Shown: positions 52,195-60,135, counted from the first letter of the stretch. The stretch is 64,000 bases of DNA from an uncultured bacterium (GCA_949294395.1 CASFGU010000048.1:25318-89317), one strand, 5' to 3'. Numbers and translations: made by a program. The notes: a model not told the origin generated them from the sequence alone.

Positions 52195-52913
52195 TTTGCC
52201 CTCGCCTGATTTTCCGGATTGTATATTGGGAATACTGCCTCAAAAGTTGTTTCTCCGCTTTTTGAGCAGACAGAAATTTTTCCTCCCATTTTTTCTGTGA
52301 GGTTTTTGGTAATATAAAGCCCCAGCCCGCTTCCTTGAACTTTTCTTGTGAGCGGGTTGTCTATTCTTGAAAACTTTGTGAAGATTTTGTCGTAATCTTT
52401 TTCATCAATCCCTATTCCTGTATCTGTAACTTTTATTGATACAAATTCACAGTTCCGGCACAAGGAGGATTGAATTTTTATTGTAGAATTTTCATCGGAA
52501 TATTTTGCGGCGTTTTCGATTAAGTTTGTCATAATCTGCTGGAACTTATCCTTATCTGCCAGAATTGACGGGGTATTGTCGTTTATTTTAACTTCAAACT
52601 TATGATTTTTATACTGGTTGCTGACTATTGAAACAACGGTGTTTATAAGAGGCTTAACGGCTGTTTCTTTGAGGATAAGGTTTTGTGAGGAGTTTTGCAG
52701 ACGGGTGACGGAGAGCATGTTTTCCACAAGATTAATCAGCCGGTTTGACTGTTCTTCTATAATTTTTATGAACTTTTTTTTGCTTTCGTCATCGAGTTTG
52801 TCCCATGAGGCAAGCATTGTCTGCGAAAATCCCCTTATAGATGTCAGAGGGGTGCGCAGTTCATGGCTCACGGTTGAGATAAAATCTTCATAATTTTTTT
52901 CAATATCGCTCAC
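52182..52913 (-). CDS. Soluble histidine kinase without sensor domain
   Basis: A 243-residue kinase beginning VSDIEKNYEDFISTVSHELR. The H-box SHELRTPLTSIRGFS starts only 15 residues from the N-terminus. The N-box (NLIENAAKYS), G1 (DTGIGI), F (KIFTKFSR) and G2 (GSGLGLYI) are intact, so it should be active. There is no sensor, membrane or PAS domain, so the signal must come through another protein. I place the start at GTG 52913, because a perfect extended -10 TGCTATAAT ends 6 nt before it. The open frame continues to ATG 53063, but that stretch holds an intrinsic terminator and the small RNA candidate. Confidence 0.82.
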   Translation of the reverse strand: MSDIEKNYEDFISTVSHELRTPLTSIRGFSQTMLASWDKLDDESKKKFIKIIEEQSNRLINLVENMLSVTRLQNSSQNLILKETAVKPLINTVVSIVSNQYKNHKFEVKINDNTPSILADKDKFQQIMTNLIENAAKYSDENSTIKIQSSLCRNCEFVSIKVTDTGIGIDEKDYDKIFTKFSRIDNPLTRKVQGSGLGLYITKNLTEKMGGKISVCSKSGETTFEAVFPIYNPENQARAKCRQ

Positions 52914-52919
52914 ATATTT

Positions 52920-52928
52920 ATTATAGCA
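52920..52928 (-). promoter_or_regulatory. Extended -10 promoter of the histidine kinase
   Basis: TGCTATAAT on the minus strand (52928-52920), 6 nt from GTG 52913. It lies just downstream of the sRNA terminator. Confidence 0.6.
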
Positions 52929-52938
52929 GATTTTTTGC

Positions 52939-52970
52939 AAAAAAAAAGCCGTCTTAGAATAAGAACGGCT
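52939..52970 (-). terminator. Intrinsic terminator of the small RNA candidate
   Basis: Stem AGCCGT / ACGGCT, extended by imperfect TCTTA / TAAG pairing, then U9. It is upstream of the kinase promoter and in the same direction. Confidence 0.75.
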
Positions 52971-53013
52971 ACCAGACTTGGGGAGGAGGTATGGAAAACT
53001 TTTGTTTTCCATA
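52939..53013 (-). ncRNA. Candidate Yfr1-like small RNA
   Basis: Minus-strand order: a perfect 10-bp hairpin TATGGAAAAC-AAAA-GTTTTCCATA (53013-52990); an unpaired pyrimidine stretch CCTCCTCCCC (52989-52980), complementary to a Shine-Dalgarno site; a short AAGTCTGGT linker; then an intrinsic terminator stem AGCCGT..ACGGCT (52970-52948) with a run of about nine U. Two hairpins flanking an unpaired anti-SD-like motif is the plan of cyanobacterial Yfr1. The promoter is not clear, so the 5-prime end is approximate. Confidence 0.55.
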
Positions 53014-53167
53014 TCTGTATTTTTTGTATCGGAGAACAAAAATTTTTCTTTAACAAAATGCATAAAATATCCTTAAAACGGTGTAGAAATTGTTAGTGCT
53101 TCTTAATATTTTTGCCCGCCTTATGAAAGTATGGTACGATTTTCTTTAGAATGGAGATTTCAGCGTT

Positions 53168-54076
53168 ATGAGAATGTTAATTCATATATTTACGGATATT
53201 CCGATTTTAATCGTATTGTTTACTTTTATATCTTCACTTATTTTCTGTGTTGTAAAGTATAAATTTGTAAACAAAAATCTTATGATTCTTTTTGCATTTT
53301 TCAGCAATTTTAAAAAGACAGATTTAAATTTCCGTTTCAAAGAAATTGATGAGTGGATGATGATGAACCCTTATGTATCAAATACGTGGATGGAATTTAA
53401 AAACACACTTGTGTTCTCTGAATCCGTTGCTCTGAAAGGTGCCAATAACAATCTTACTTATAAAGAGGTGTCTACGACCGTACAGAATATTCAAACAACG
53501 GTTGACCCGCTTTACTTTTTTAATGAAGAAGCGCTTGTCACCTCAAAATTTAACTACAAATTTATGCAGTCTGTTTCAACCATTTTGACAGGTTTCGGGC
53601 CGTTGTTTACGTTCTTAAACATTGCAATTGCTTTCGGTAAAATTGACTTTTCATCTCAGGAAAGAACAATCGCTTCAGTTGCACAGCTGATGAGTTCCAT
53701 GCAGATTGCGGCGCTTGTATCAGTATTTGCGGTAGGTTCTTCACTTATATTTATTATTTATGAAAAAATTACCTACAATCTCCTCTGCCGTCAGCCTCTC
53801 GGGAAAGTTCAGGATTTGATTGCAAAACTCTTTGACAACATTTCATCGGAGAAATTCCTGTTTGAACTTTTGAGAGAAACAAAAATTCAAAACAACGCAA
53901 TGCAGCATATTATTGCAAGTCTGCCTAACGACTTTAAAATAGCACTCAATTCCGGCATTGCAGGGAACCTTGTTCCTTATCTGGAGAACCTTATTTTCGG
54001 CATGAACCTGATGAACAAGCAGATGAAAGAGGTTGCAAAGGCCAGCAAATCGGATGCGGTGGATGAGTTATTCTAA
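53168..54076 (+). CDS. MotA/ZorA-like proton-channel subunit
   Basis: A 302-residue membrane protein. A first helix lies at 9-29 and two more near 135-160 and 176-200 (FMQSVSTILTGFGPLFTFLN, then LMSSMQIAALVSVFAVGSSL), the arrangement of the MotA/TolQ/ExbB/ZorA superfamily, with a cytoplasmic domain between. The C-terminal 80 residues are helical. The Zorya-type long cytoplasmic tail is absent. It pairs with the OmpA-domain protein 13 nt downstream, which supplies the channel Asp. It may drive a flagellum, an envelope machine or unknown motor. The 104-nt region before it contains no clear promoter. Confidence 0.78.
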   Translation: MRMLIHIFTDIPILIVLFTFISSLIFCVVKYKFVNKNLMILFAFFSNFKKTDLNFRFKEIDEWMMMNPYVSNTWMEFKNTLVFSESVALKGANNNLTYKEVSTTVQNIQTTVDPLYFFNEEALVTSKFNYKFMQSVSTILTGFGPLFTFLNIAIAFGKIDFSSQERTIASVAQLMSSMQIAALVSVFAVGSSLIFIIYEKITYNLLCRQPLGKVQDLIAKLFDNISSEKFLFELLRETKIQNNAMQHIIASLPNDFKIALNSGIAGNLVPYLENLIFGMNLMNKQMKEVAKASKSDAVDELF

Positions 54077-54089
54077 CGGAGTATAAAAA

Positions 54090-54791
54090 GTGGCTATATA
54101 CGGTAAAAAAGCAGCAATAGAAGACGGCAACGATAATATATTCTGGACAACAATGTCAGACTTGTTGTTAGGTCTGGCAATTATCTTTATGACACTGTTT
54201 GTACTTGCCATGACCGGTTTTACTCAGGAAACGGTTGAACTACAGCAGAATCAGATGAAAGCTTCCGAACAGCTGGCAGACAGGCTTAAGGAGGCAGATA
54301 TTGACGCGGAAGTGGATAAACTTACCGGAAACGTCAAAATTTCGGATCTTGAACTTTTTGATGTGGGGAGTTACACACTTTCCGCCAAAGGCAAGGCTTA
54401 TCTGGACAAATTTGTTCCAATATATATTGATACACTTTTTTCAAACCCTTCTTTATACGAAAATGTTGTTAATATTGTTGTTCAGGGGCATACGGATTCC
54501 CAGATGTTTCAGGGTCTGAAAACTCCTGAAGAACAGTTTGCCAAAAATATGGAACTGAGCCTTTTAAGAGCAAATGCGGTAGAAAATTATATGTTTAAGA
54601 CAAAATACAATCCGCAGTACGGTGAACAGTTAAGGAAAATGATTGTTGTAGAAGGCAGAAGTTTCTCGGAACCTGTCCTGACGGCTGACGGGCAAGAAGA
54701 TTACGCAAAAAGCCGTCGTGTAGAATTGAAATTAAGAGTAAAGGCAAAGAGCATCTCAAGAATGTTCGGGTTAAACTATGGCGGTGATTAA
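54090..54791 (+). CDS. MotB/ZorB-like subunit with OmpA domain
   Basis: A 233-residue protein. The membrane helix [20 protein letters not shown] (residues 19-38) contains the proton-path Asp24 near its N-terminal end, as in MotB and ZorB. A short coiled linker follows, then an OmpA/MotB peptidoglycan-binding domain: [14 protein letters not shown], and later [14 protein letters not shown] and [11 protein letters not shown]. The stator would be anchored to the cell wall. It overlaps the next gene by 14 nt. There is no ZorC, ZorD or ZorE, so it is not a full Zorya defence island. Confidence 0.85.
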   Translation: MAIYGKKAAIEDGNDNIFWTTMSDLLLGLAIIFMTLFVLAMTGFTQETVELQQNQMKASEQLADRLKEADIDAEVDKLTGNVKISDLELFDVGSYTLSAKGKAYLDKFVPIYIDTLFSNPSLYENVVNIVVQGHTDSQMFQGLKTPEEQFAKNMELSLLRANAVENYMFKTKYNPQYGEQLRKMIVVEGRSFSEPVLTADGQEDYAKSRRVELKLRVKAKSISRMFGLNYGGD

Positions 54792-56145
54792 CGAAAATCT
54801 TATTTTAGAAACAATTAATATGATAAAGCTGTACAATCTTGACATCAGGACTGTCACAATGGCAATAAGCCTGAGGGATTGTGCAGACAGTAATGTCGAT
54901 GTTGTATGCGAAAATATTTACAATAAAATTACTAAATACGCAAAAAATCTCGTTGCTTATGCGGATGATTTAGAAAACGAGTATTCCATCCCGATTATAA
55001 ATAAACGAATTTCAGTAACGCCCGTAGCACTCATTGGTGAAGCCTGCAAAAACCCAGATTATGTAAAGATTGCGCAGACACTTGATAATGCGGCAAAAGC
55101 TGTCGGGGTTAATTTTATCGGCGGGTTTTCCGCACTTGTTGAAAAAGGGTGCACCAAAGGCGACAATCTTTTGATAGAAAGTATTCCGGAAGCGCTTGCA
55201 AAAACCGAACGCCTCTGTTCTTCCATAAACCTTGCCTCCTCAAAAGCCGGTATCAATATGGATGCTGTTTTAAAAATGGCAGATACAATAAAAAAAGCGG
55301 CAGAGCTTACTAAAGATAAAGACGGTCTTGGCGCTGCGAAGCTGGTTTGCTTCTGCAACTCTGCCGGAGATAATCCGTTTATGGCAGGGGCTTTTTGCGG
55401 GATTGGAGAACCTGAATGCGCTTTGAATGTTGGAGTTTCCGGCCCCGGTGTTGTCAGGGCGGCAATTGAGGCGCTCCCGAAAGATGCAGATTTGAGTACA
55501 CTTGCAAATAAGATTAAACAAATTGCCTACAAAATAACTTCAACAGGAGAACTTGTAGGAAGAAAACTTGCCGCAAGGCTGGAGATACCGTTCGGCATAA
55601 TTGACCTGTCGCTTGCACCTACTCCGGCTGAAGGTGACAGTGTTGCGGGGATTTTTCAGGCAATGGGGCTTGAGCACGCCGGAGCGCACGGAACAACCGC
55701 CGCCCTTGCAATGCTGAATGATGCGGTGAAAAAAGGCGGTATTATGGCAAGTTCGCATGTCGGAGGACTTTCGGGCGCATTTATTCCTGTGTCAGAGGAT
55801 GCAGGAATGATTGAAGCTGCTGCAAAGGGATGTTTGACCTTTGACAAGCTAGAGGCAATGACATGTGTTTGTTCTGTCGGACTTGATATGATAGCAATTC
55901 CGGGTGACACTCCAAACAGCACCATTGCCGGAATTATTGCAGATGAGATGGCAATCGGCATGATTAACAAAAAAACAACTGCCGTAAGGATTATTCCTGC
56001 AATCGGAAAAGGAGTCGGAGATAAAGTTATATTTGGCGGGCTTCTCGGCGAAGCTCCGGTAATGCCTGTAAACAAACTCTCATCTGCAGATTTTGTGAAC
56101 CGTGGAGGGCGAATACCGGCACCGATACACAGCTTAAACAATTAA
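54778..56145 (+). CDS. UPF0210 (PFL-like, DUF711) protein
   Basis: A 455-residue protein of the UPF0210/DUF711 family, distantly related to pyruvate formate-lyase fold proteins but without its radical glycine site. Characteristic segments are [20 protein letters not shown], then [30 protein letters not shown] and [20 protein letters not shown]. The function is not established. Its usual partner, a UPF0237 ACT protein, is not adjacent but occurs at 49689. Here it is instead coupled to the MotB-like gene by a 14-nt overlap and followed by a small protein gene 11 nt later. Confidence 0.88.
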   Translation: MAVINENLILETINMIKLYNLDIRTVTMAISLRDCADSNVDVVCENIYNKITKYAKNLVAYADDLENEYSIPIINKRISVTPVALIGEACKNPDYVKIAQTLDNAAKAVGVNFIGGFSALVEKGCTKGDNLLIESIPEALAKTERLCSSINLASSKAGINMDAVLKMADTIKKAAELTKDKDGLGAAKLVCFCNSAGDNPFMAGAFCGIGEPECALNVGVSGPGVVRAAIEALPKDADLSTLANKIKQIAYKITSTGELVGRKLAARLEIPFGIIDLSLAPTPAEGDSVAGIFQAMGLEHAGAHGTTAALAMLNDAVKKGGIMASSHVGGLSGAFIPVSEDAGMIEAAAKGCLTFDKLEAMTCVCSVGLDMIAIPGDTPNSTIAGIIADEMAIGMINKKTTAVRIIPAIGKGVGDKVIFGGLLGEAPVMPVNKLSSADFVNRGGRIPAPIHSLNN

Positions 56146-56156
56146 GAAGGTAACTT

Positions 56157-56495
56157 ATGGGAAAGTCTTTAAATCAGTTGGCACAGGAATTAAAAAAATT
56201 AATACTCGACGCAAATTCAGGGACATCGGATAAAAGTTTTCAGCCCGAAAAATATAATAACCTGAAAATGTCAATGGACGTTGTGCAGGAGCCGACTCCT
56301 CATGTCAGGATAAGCATAGGTATTTCGGAAGCTCTGTATAATATTAATACTCAGGAAAAAATGGAGGGTTCTCTCGGACAGAATGAGAGATACGTTCAGC
56401 GCTGGTTTAATAAGCCAAATGTTGTCGGAAATTTAAAAGATTGCTGGAAAAGAAGAATCGATAACCGAGGTAAAATCACAGACGTTAAAGAATAG
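56157..56495 (+). CDS. Small conserved-looking hypothetical protein
   Basis: A 112-residue basic, soluble protein. The N-terminal helix is LNQLAQELKKLILDANSG. A middle block has the beta-rich PHVRISIGISEALYNINTQE. The C-terminus has QRWFNKPNVVGNLKDCWKRR. AGAAGGT lies 6 nt before the ATG. It is the last gene of the motor/UPF0210 operon and its stop is 3 nt from the convergent uvrC stop. I recognise no family. The operon position and good SD make it a real gene. Confidence 0.7.
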   Translation: MGKSLNQLAQELKKLILDANSGTSDKSFQPEKYNNLKMSMDVVQEPTPHVRISIGISEALYNINTQEKMEGSLGQNERYVQRWFNKPNVVGNLKDCWKRRIDNRGKITDVKE

Positions 56496-56498
56496 GGG

Positions 56499-58160
56499 TT
56501 ATTGTTTTTTTAAGGCTTTTGAGCGCAGATTTCTGTGGTAAGTGATTGCAAACCTGTGCGCTTCATCTCTTATTCTCTGGAAAAGAAAAAGCGCGCCTGA
56601 ATCTCTAGGCAGAATTACCGGCTCTGATTGGTGCGGAAGAAAAACTTCCTCATTGCGTTTTGCAAGGCTCACAACGTCAATATCTTTCACGCCTAATCCC
56701 TCTATAATTTCCATAACGCTTGATAATTGCCCCTTGCCGCCGTCAATTATCATTAAATCCGGCTTTTCCCATTTTTTCTCGCCGAGATGTGACATTCTAC
56801 GCGTTAGAACTTCCTTCATTGATTGAAAATCGTCCGGTTTTCCTTCGGTCGAGCGGATTTTGAATTTTCTGTATTCTGATTTTTTAGGAAGCCCGTTTAT
56901 AAACACAACCATTGATGCTACAGTATTTGTACCCTGAATATGGGAAATGTCGTAGCATTCCATTCTGTGCGGGAAGTTTCGCAGCTGTAATTTTTCCGCC
57001 AGATAGGAGCCAATTTCGTTGAAGTCCTCGTTAATTCTGACCATTTTTTTAATTTTTGCATTGTCGAGAACAACCCGCGCGTTTTTATCCGCAAGCATCT
57101 GAAGCTCTTTGCCCTGAGTTGATTTACCATAACTGATTTTTACTTTTTTGTGCGCGATAATTTCAAGCCACTCCTCATACAAAGCTTTTTCGCCAACCTG
57201 TTCAAGTTCATTGGAAACAATTTTATCCGGGAATTCCAGCTGCAAGGTGTTATAATATTCTTTGAAGAAAGTTGCAAAAAATTCGGTTTTATCTTCCTCT
57301 TCAACTTCGTAAACAAAATCTTTTTTATCAATAAGCCTGCCTTCTCTAATCATCAAAATTACGATTGCAAAAATACCGTCCTCGTTAAGCATGGAAATTA
57401 TATCCTCGTTAAGTTTAGTATTTTCGTAGACGACTTTTTGCTTTTCGAGCGTCTTTTTTAAGTCATTATAGCTGTCGCGGAGGCGTGCAGCTTTTTCAAA
57501 CTGTTCGGAGGCCGCATATTTTTGCATCTGTTCCATCAACTGTGCCATTAGTTCAGATTGCTTGCCGGCAAGAAAAAGTTCCGCCTGCTTTACAAGGTTT
57601 TTGTATTCCTCACTCGTAACTTTATTCTGGCATGGCGCCATGCAGCGTCCTATCTGGTAATACAGACACGGGCGGTCTTTGAATTTCGGGGATTTGCACT
57701 GTTTCAGCGGGAAAATTTTCTTCAAAAAATCAAGTGTCGAATACATTGCGCGGACATCAGTATAAGGACCGTAATATCTTCCTTTTTCAGGGTTCATGTT
57801 TTTTTTGCGAACAACCGTAATCCGTGGAAAATCTTCATCAGTTATAAGAAAATACGGATATTTTTTGTCATCTTTCAGAAGAATATTGTATTTAGGTTTA
57901 TGTTTTTTGATTAAGTGGCTTTCGAGAATGAGCGCTTCGACTTCGGTGTTTGTGATAATGTATTCCATCCGCTCAATTTGTGATACGAGCACCTGAACTT
58001 TTACGCTGTCGTGGTGTTTTTTATTAAAATAACTCATCACCCTGCGTTTGAGAATTTTTGCCTTGCCGACGTAGATTATCTCGTTATCTTTATTGTAATA
58101 AATATAACACCCCGGAAGCGAGGGCAGAAGTTTTAATGTTTGTTTTAAGTTCTCGTTCAT
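56499..58160 (-). CDS. uvrC: Excinuclease ABC subunit C, lacking the C-terminal HhH domain
   Basis: A 553-residue UvrC. The N-terminal GIY-YIG nuclease has LPGCYIYYNKDNEIIYVGKA (residues 15-34), then a Cys cluster (CKSPKFKDRPCLYYQIGRCM, then APC) and the UVR motif near 195-230. The C-terminal RNase H-like nuclease has ECYDISHIQGTNTVASMVVF and LMIIDGGKGQLSSV, with the catalytic Asp residues. The frame ends RSKALKKQ, directly after the RNase H-like domain. The tandem helix-hairpin-helix domain (about 50-60 residues) that normally follows is absent. The stop is 3 nt from the convergent neighbour, so no room remains for it. Confidence 0.94.
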   Translation of the reverse strand: MNENLKQTLKLLPSLPGCYIYYNKDNEIIYVGKAKILKRRVMSYFNKKHHDSVKVQVLVSQIERMEYIITNTEVEALILESHLIKKHKPKYNILLKDDKKYPYFLITDEDFPRITVVRKKNMNPEKGRYYGPYTDVRAMYSTLDFLKKIFPLKQCKSPKFKDRPCLYYQIGRCMAPCQNKVTSEEYKNLVKQAELFLAGKQSELMAQLMEQMQKYAASEQFEKAARLRDSYNDLKKTLEKQKVVYENTKLNEDIISMLNEDGIFAIVILMIREGRLIDKKDFVYEVEEEDKTEFFATFFKEYYNTLQLEFPDKIVSNELEQVGEKALYEEWLEIIAHKKVKISYGKSTQGKELQMLADKNARVVLDNAKIKKMVRINEDFNEIGSYLAEKLQLRNFPHRMECYDISHIQGTNTVASMVVFINGLPKKSEYRKFKIRSTEGKPDDFQSMKEVLTRRMSHLGEKKWEKPDLMIIDGGKGQLSSVMEIIEGLGVKDIDVVSLAKRNEEVFLPHQSEPVILPRDSGALFLFQRIRDEAHRFAITYHRNLRSKALKKQ

Positions 58161-58327
58161 ACTTTTGATTATAGCATGGTTTCGAGTTAAATAAAGACGA
58201 TAGGACGTTAAGTCGTTTAGTCCATCAACAGCCGATAAAAAAGTGAAGGGTTAGGGGTGAGGGGAACGTCGGCGAAGTTGAACGGGTGAAAAGTTGAATG
58301 GTTTAACATTAGTAATGTAGTAATGTA

Positions 58328-58352
58328 GTCGGATTTACTAATCCGACAGGAA
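58328..58352. repeat. REP palindrome 6
   Basis: GTCGGATTTACTAATCCGAC then AGG, with a changed loop and intact stem. TAATGTAGTAATGTAG precedes it. Confidence 0.7.
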
Positions 58353-58392
58353 AGTAAAAGACGTTAGGACATTAAGTGCAATAAAAGGAGTA

Positions 58393-58453
58393 GGTTGGGC
58401 TTTTAGCCCCACAAAAAAGAAAGTAGGTCGGATTTGCCAATCCGACAGGAAAG
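58393..58453. repeat. REP palindromes 7 (double unit)
   Basis: GGGCTTTTAGCCCC (58398-58411) followed by GTAGGTCGGATTTGCCAATC then CGACAGGAAAG (58423-58453). Both have the GTAGGT..AC frame with different stems. Confidence 0.65.
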
Positions 58454-58551
58454 ACTTTTTTCTGTCACATTATCGCCAATCACTCCCCGGGCGGCGGATA
58501 AAAATTTTTTATTTACCCGCTTAAACTTTATTTGTAAGAGAAAGGATTTAT

Positions 58552-59016
58552 ATGAAAAAAAATATTTATATTGCAGTTTTTGTGGTAAGTGCATTTGTCC
58601 TCGGATATTCAGTAAATAATATAGCTGTTTCTGACGGCACAACTCCGAAAGTTGCCGTAATCGACGCAACAAAAATAGTTGCAAATTCTTCTGCTGTTAA
58701 AGCTCTGAAAGCCGAACAGGAAACTAAAGTAAAGGATATTCAGGCAACTCTTGATAAAGCAAAAGCCGAAATCTCAAAAGAAACAGACCCTGCTAAAATT
58801 GCAGCAATAGAAGAAAAATACAGAAACATGATTAACGATAAAAAAATTGCACTTGACACCGAATACAATCAGAAACTGACAAAAATTGACAGCGATATAC
58901 GTGCAGCGGTTGTTGAAAAGGCAAGAAGTTTAAACTATGACCTTGTACTTCCAAAAAATATTGTCTACTTTGGGGGAGATGACATTACCGATGTGGTGGC
59001 AAAAGAAATTAAATAG
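58552..59016 (+). CDS. OmpH/Skp-family periplasmic chaperone
   Basis: A 154-residue protein. The N-terminal membrane or signal segment is IYIAVFVVSAFVLGYSV. The mature part has VAVIDATKIVANSSAVKALK, the conserved OmpH start, then a long Lys/Glu coiled coil (about 55-120) and a C-terminal LNYDLVLPKNIVYFGGDDIT strand region typical of OmpH. It binds unfolded outer-membrane proteins in the periplasm. AAAGGA lies 7 nt before ATG 58552. bamA and lpxD, its usual neighbours, are not nearby. Whether the signal is cleaved is unclear. Confidence 0.87.
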   Translation: MKKNIYIAVFVVSAFVLGYSVNNIAVSDGTTPKVAVIDATKIVANSSAVKALKAEQETKVKDIQATLDKAKAEISKETDPAKIAAIEEKYRNMINDKKIALDTEYNQKLTKIDSDIRAAVVEKARSLNYDLVLPKNIVYFGGDDITDVVAKEIK

Positions 59017-59120
59017 GTAATTAAGAAGTGAACGGGTAAACGAACTATTGAGGGGTTGAAGGATTTGAAAAGACGCTAAGACTTTATGAAGTAGGCATAC
59101 AGCTTAACAATAAAGAAAAT

Positions 59121-59146
59121 TAGGTCAGATATACAAATCCGGCAAT
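59121..59146. repeat. REP palindrome 8 (degenerate)
   Basis: TAGGTCAGATATACAAATCC then GGCAA; the stem is decayed. Confidence 0.5.
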
Positions 59147-59163
59147 CCATTGTATCATTTAAA

Positions 59164-59228
59164 GAACCGTAGTATTAATTTTCTCAACACGCTCCCGCTA
59201 TCGTTTCGAAAACTAATACTACGGTTCC
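59164..59228 (+). repeat. MITE-like element family 2, copy 3 (shortened core)
   Basis: Inverted arms GAACCGTAGTATTAATTTTC and its near-complement ending GGTTCC. The core is ACACGCTCCCGCTATCG: 11 nt shorter than in copies 1 and 2, exactly the distance between two GCTCCCGC direct repeats. Confidence 0.7.
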
Positions 59229-59258
59229 TTGATTGCGAGTAATAGGGCTCTGAAGTAA

Positions 59259-59284
59259 GTAGGTCGGATTTACAAATCCGACAG
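59259..59284. repeat. REP palindrome 9
   Basis: GTAGGTCGGATTTACAAATC then CGACAG, perfect stem. Confidence 0.75.
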
Positions 59285-59441
59285 AATTTTGCTACAGTTC
59301 GGAACTGAAATACCACGTAGGGGCATAAAATCACGTTTCGCCTCCGTCTTAACGGATTTTGCAGCCAGTTCAGGAGGACATTTATAATAACACCTTTCAA
59401 CTCATAAACAGTTCAACTATTCATCGGTTCAACGTTATTAA

Positions 59442-60038
59442 TTAATCCAGATAGAATACGGTAATAACCTTATGACCCTCTTCCGCATACTGAACTGCAT
59501 TGTGGAGAGTTTTGCTAGTATGAGAGAGGAAGCAGATTAACTGGTTGCAGTCGTCGATAATTTCTCTGTTGCAGACACGGGATGCGTCAGCAAGTGTCAT
59601 CATAGCGCGGTCGGCATGTTCAATAATATTTGGAACCCCGATAAGCTGGTTTTGAACATCTGACGGCTGCTGACCTATTGTCTGCGGAAGAATAACTTTT
59701 AATTTATCAGGATTAGCTTTCATTGCACCTCTGATTGCAGCGGCATTTGTTCCAGAGGAGCCGCCGGAGGTGATGATTGTATTACCCTGCATAACAAGTG
59801 CGGTTGTAAGGGTTTCAATCATTTGCTGGTGTGTAATAGGAAGGTTGCGGCTTCCGATAATAGCAATTTTTTTTGCTGATTGTCTTATTGTTGCAAGTTC
59901 CTGTGCAAGTTCATCCACTGTATGCGGAGAATCCGCATTTACTGTATCCAGATCATCTACCGGTACCATAATTGATGGTTGTTCACTTTTTTGCTCATCA
60001 TCAGCGCTCATTACAAAATTGCTTTCAATATCTGCCAT
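59442..60038 (-). CDS. Cyanobacterial SLOG/DprA-like Rossmann protein
   Basis: A 198-residue protein. Residues 1-40 are acidic and disordered. A SLOG/DprA-like nucleotide-binding Rossmann fold follows: AIIGSRNLPITHQQMIETLT, then NTIITSGGSSGTNAAAIRGA (phosphate loop), VILPQTIGQQPSD and LADASRVCNREIIDDCNQLI. The order and wording closely match a short protein conserved across photosynthetic cyanobacteria, often labelled DNA recombination-mediator protein A. It lacks the SAM and winged-helix parts of true DprA, so a ligand-binding or processing role is possible. It diverges from pcrA. Supports cyanobacterial ancestry. Confidence 0.85.
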   Translation of the reverse strand: MADIESNFVMSADDEQKSEQPSIMVPVDDLDTVNADSPHTVDELAQELATIRQSAKKIAIIGSRNLPITHQQMIETLTTALVMQGNTIITSGGSSGTNAAAIRGAMKANPDKLKVILPQTIGQQPSDVQNQLIGVPNIIEHADRAMMTLADASRVCNREIIDDCNQLICFLSHTSKTLHNAVQYAEEGHKVITVFYLD

Positions 60039-60135
60039 TATTTCCTACTTTCTGAATAAATCCTAATAATTGAAATAAAAATTTTTTTCGATTATGCTGA
60101 TTATAACATAAAATTTTAATTTTGGGAATAGGGAT

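Larger units (their letters stand above)
58161..58551. other. Intergenic region with repeats, no gene
   Basis: It contains GACGATAGGACGTTAAG (58197), GTTGAACGGGTGAAAAGTTG (58277), two REP palindromes (58328, 58423), a related GGGCTTTTAGCCCC palindrome (58398) and the ompH leader with SD near 58540. No ORF is supported. Confidence 0.65.
59017..59441. other. Intergenic region with repeats, no gene
   Basis: It holds a GAACGGGTAAACGAAC / GTTGAAGG tract (59029-59066), GACGCTAAGACT (59072), a degenerate REP (59121), the MITE-like hairpin 59164-59228, a REP (59259) and complement TTCAAC motifs (59394-59430). No ORF is supported. Confidence 0.65.

Noticed and set aside
52914..53063. Histidine kinase start at ATG 53063
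   Set aside because: The extra 50 codons would read through an intrinsic terminator and the hairpins of the small RNA candidate, and are not kinase-like; an extended -10 precedes GTG 52913.
53168..54791. Zorya anti-phage system
   Set aside because: Only ZorA/ZorB-like subunits are present, the ZorA tail is missing and no ZorC, ZorD or ZorE follows.
56505..56520. Programmed frameshift at the A7 run in uvrC restoring an HhH domain
   Set aside because: Downstream sequence belongs to the convergent 112-residue gene and offers no HhH-coding frame.
43262..59441. CRISPR array from the recurring GTCGGATTTACAAATCCGAC units
   Set aside because: Units are far apart in different gaps, not regularly spaced, and have no cas genes.
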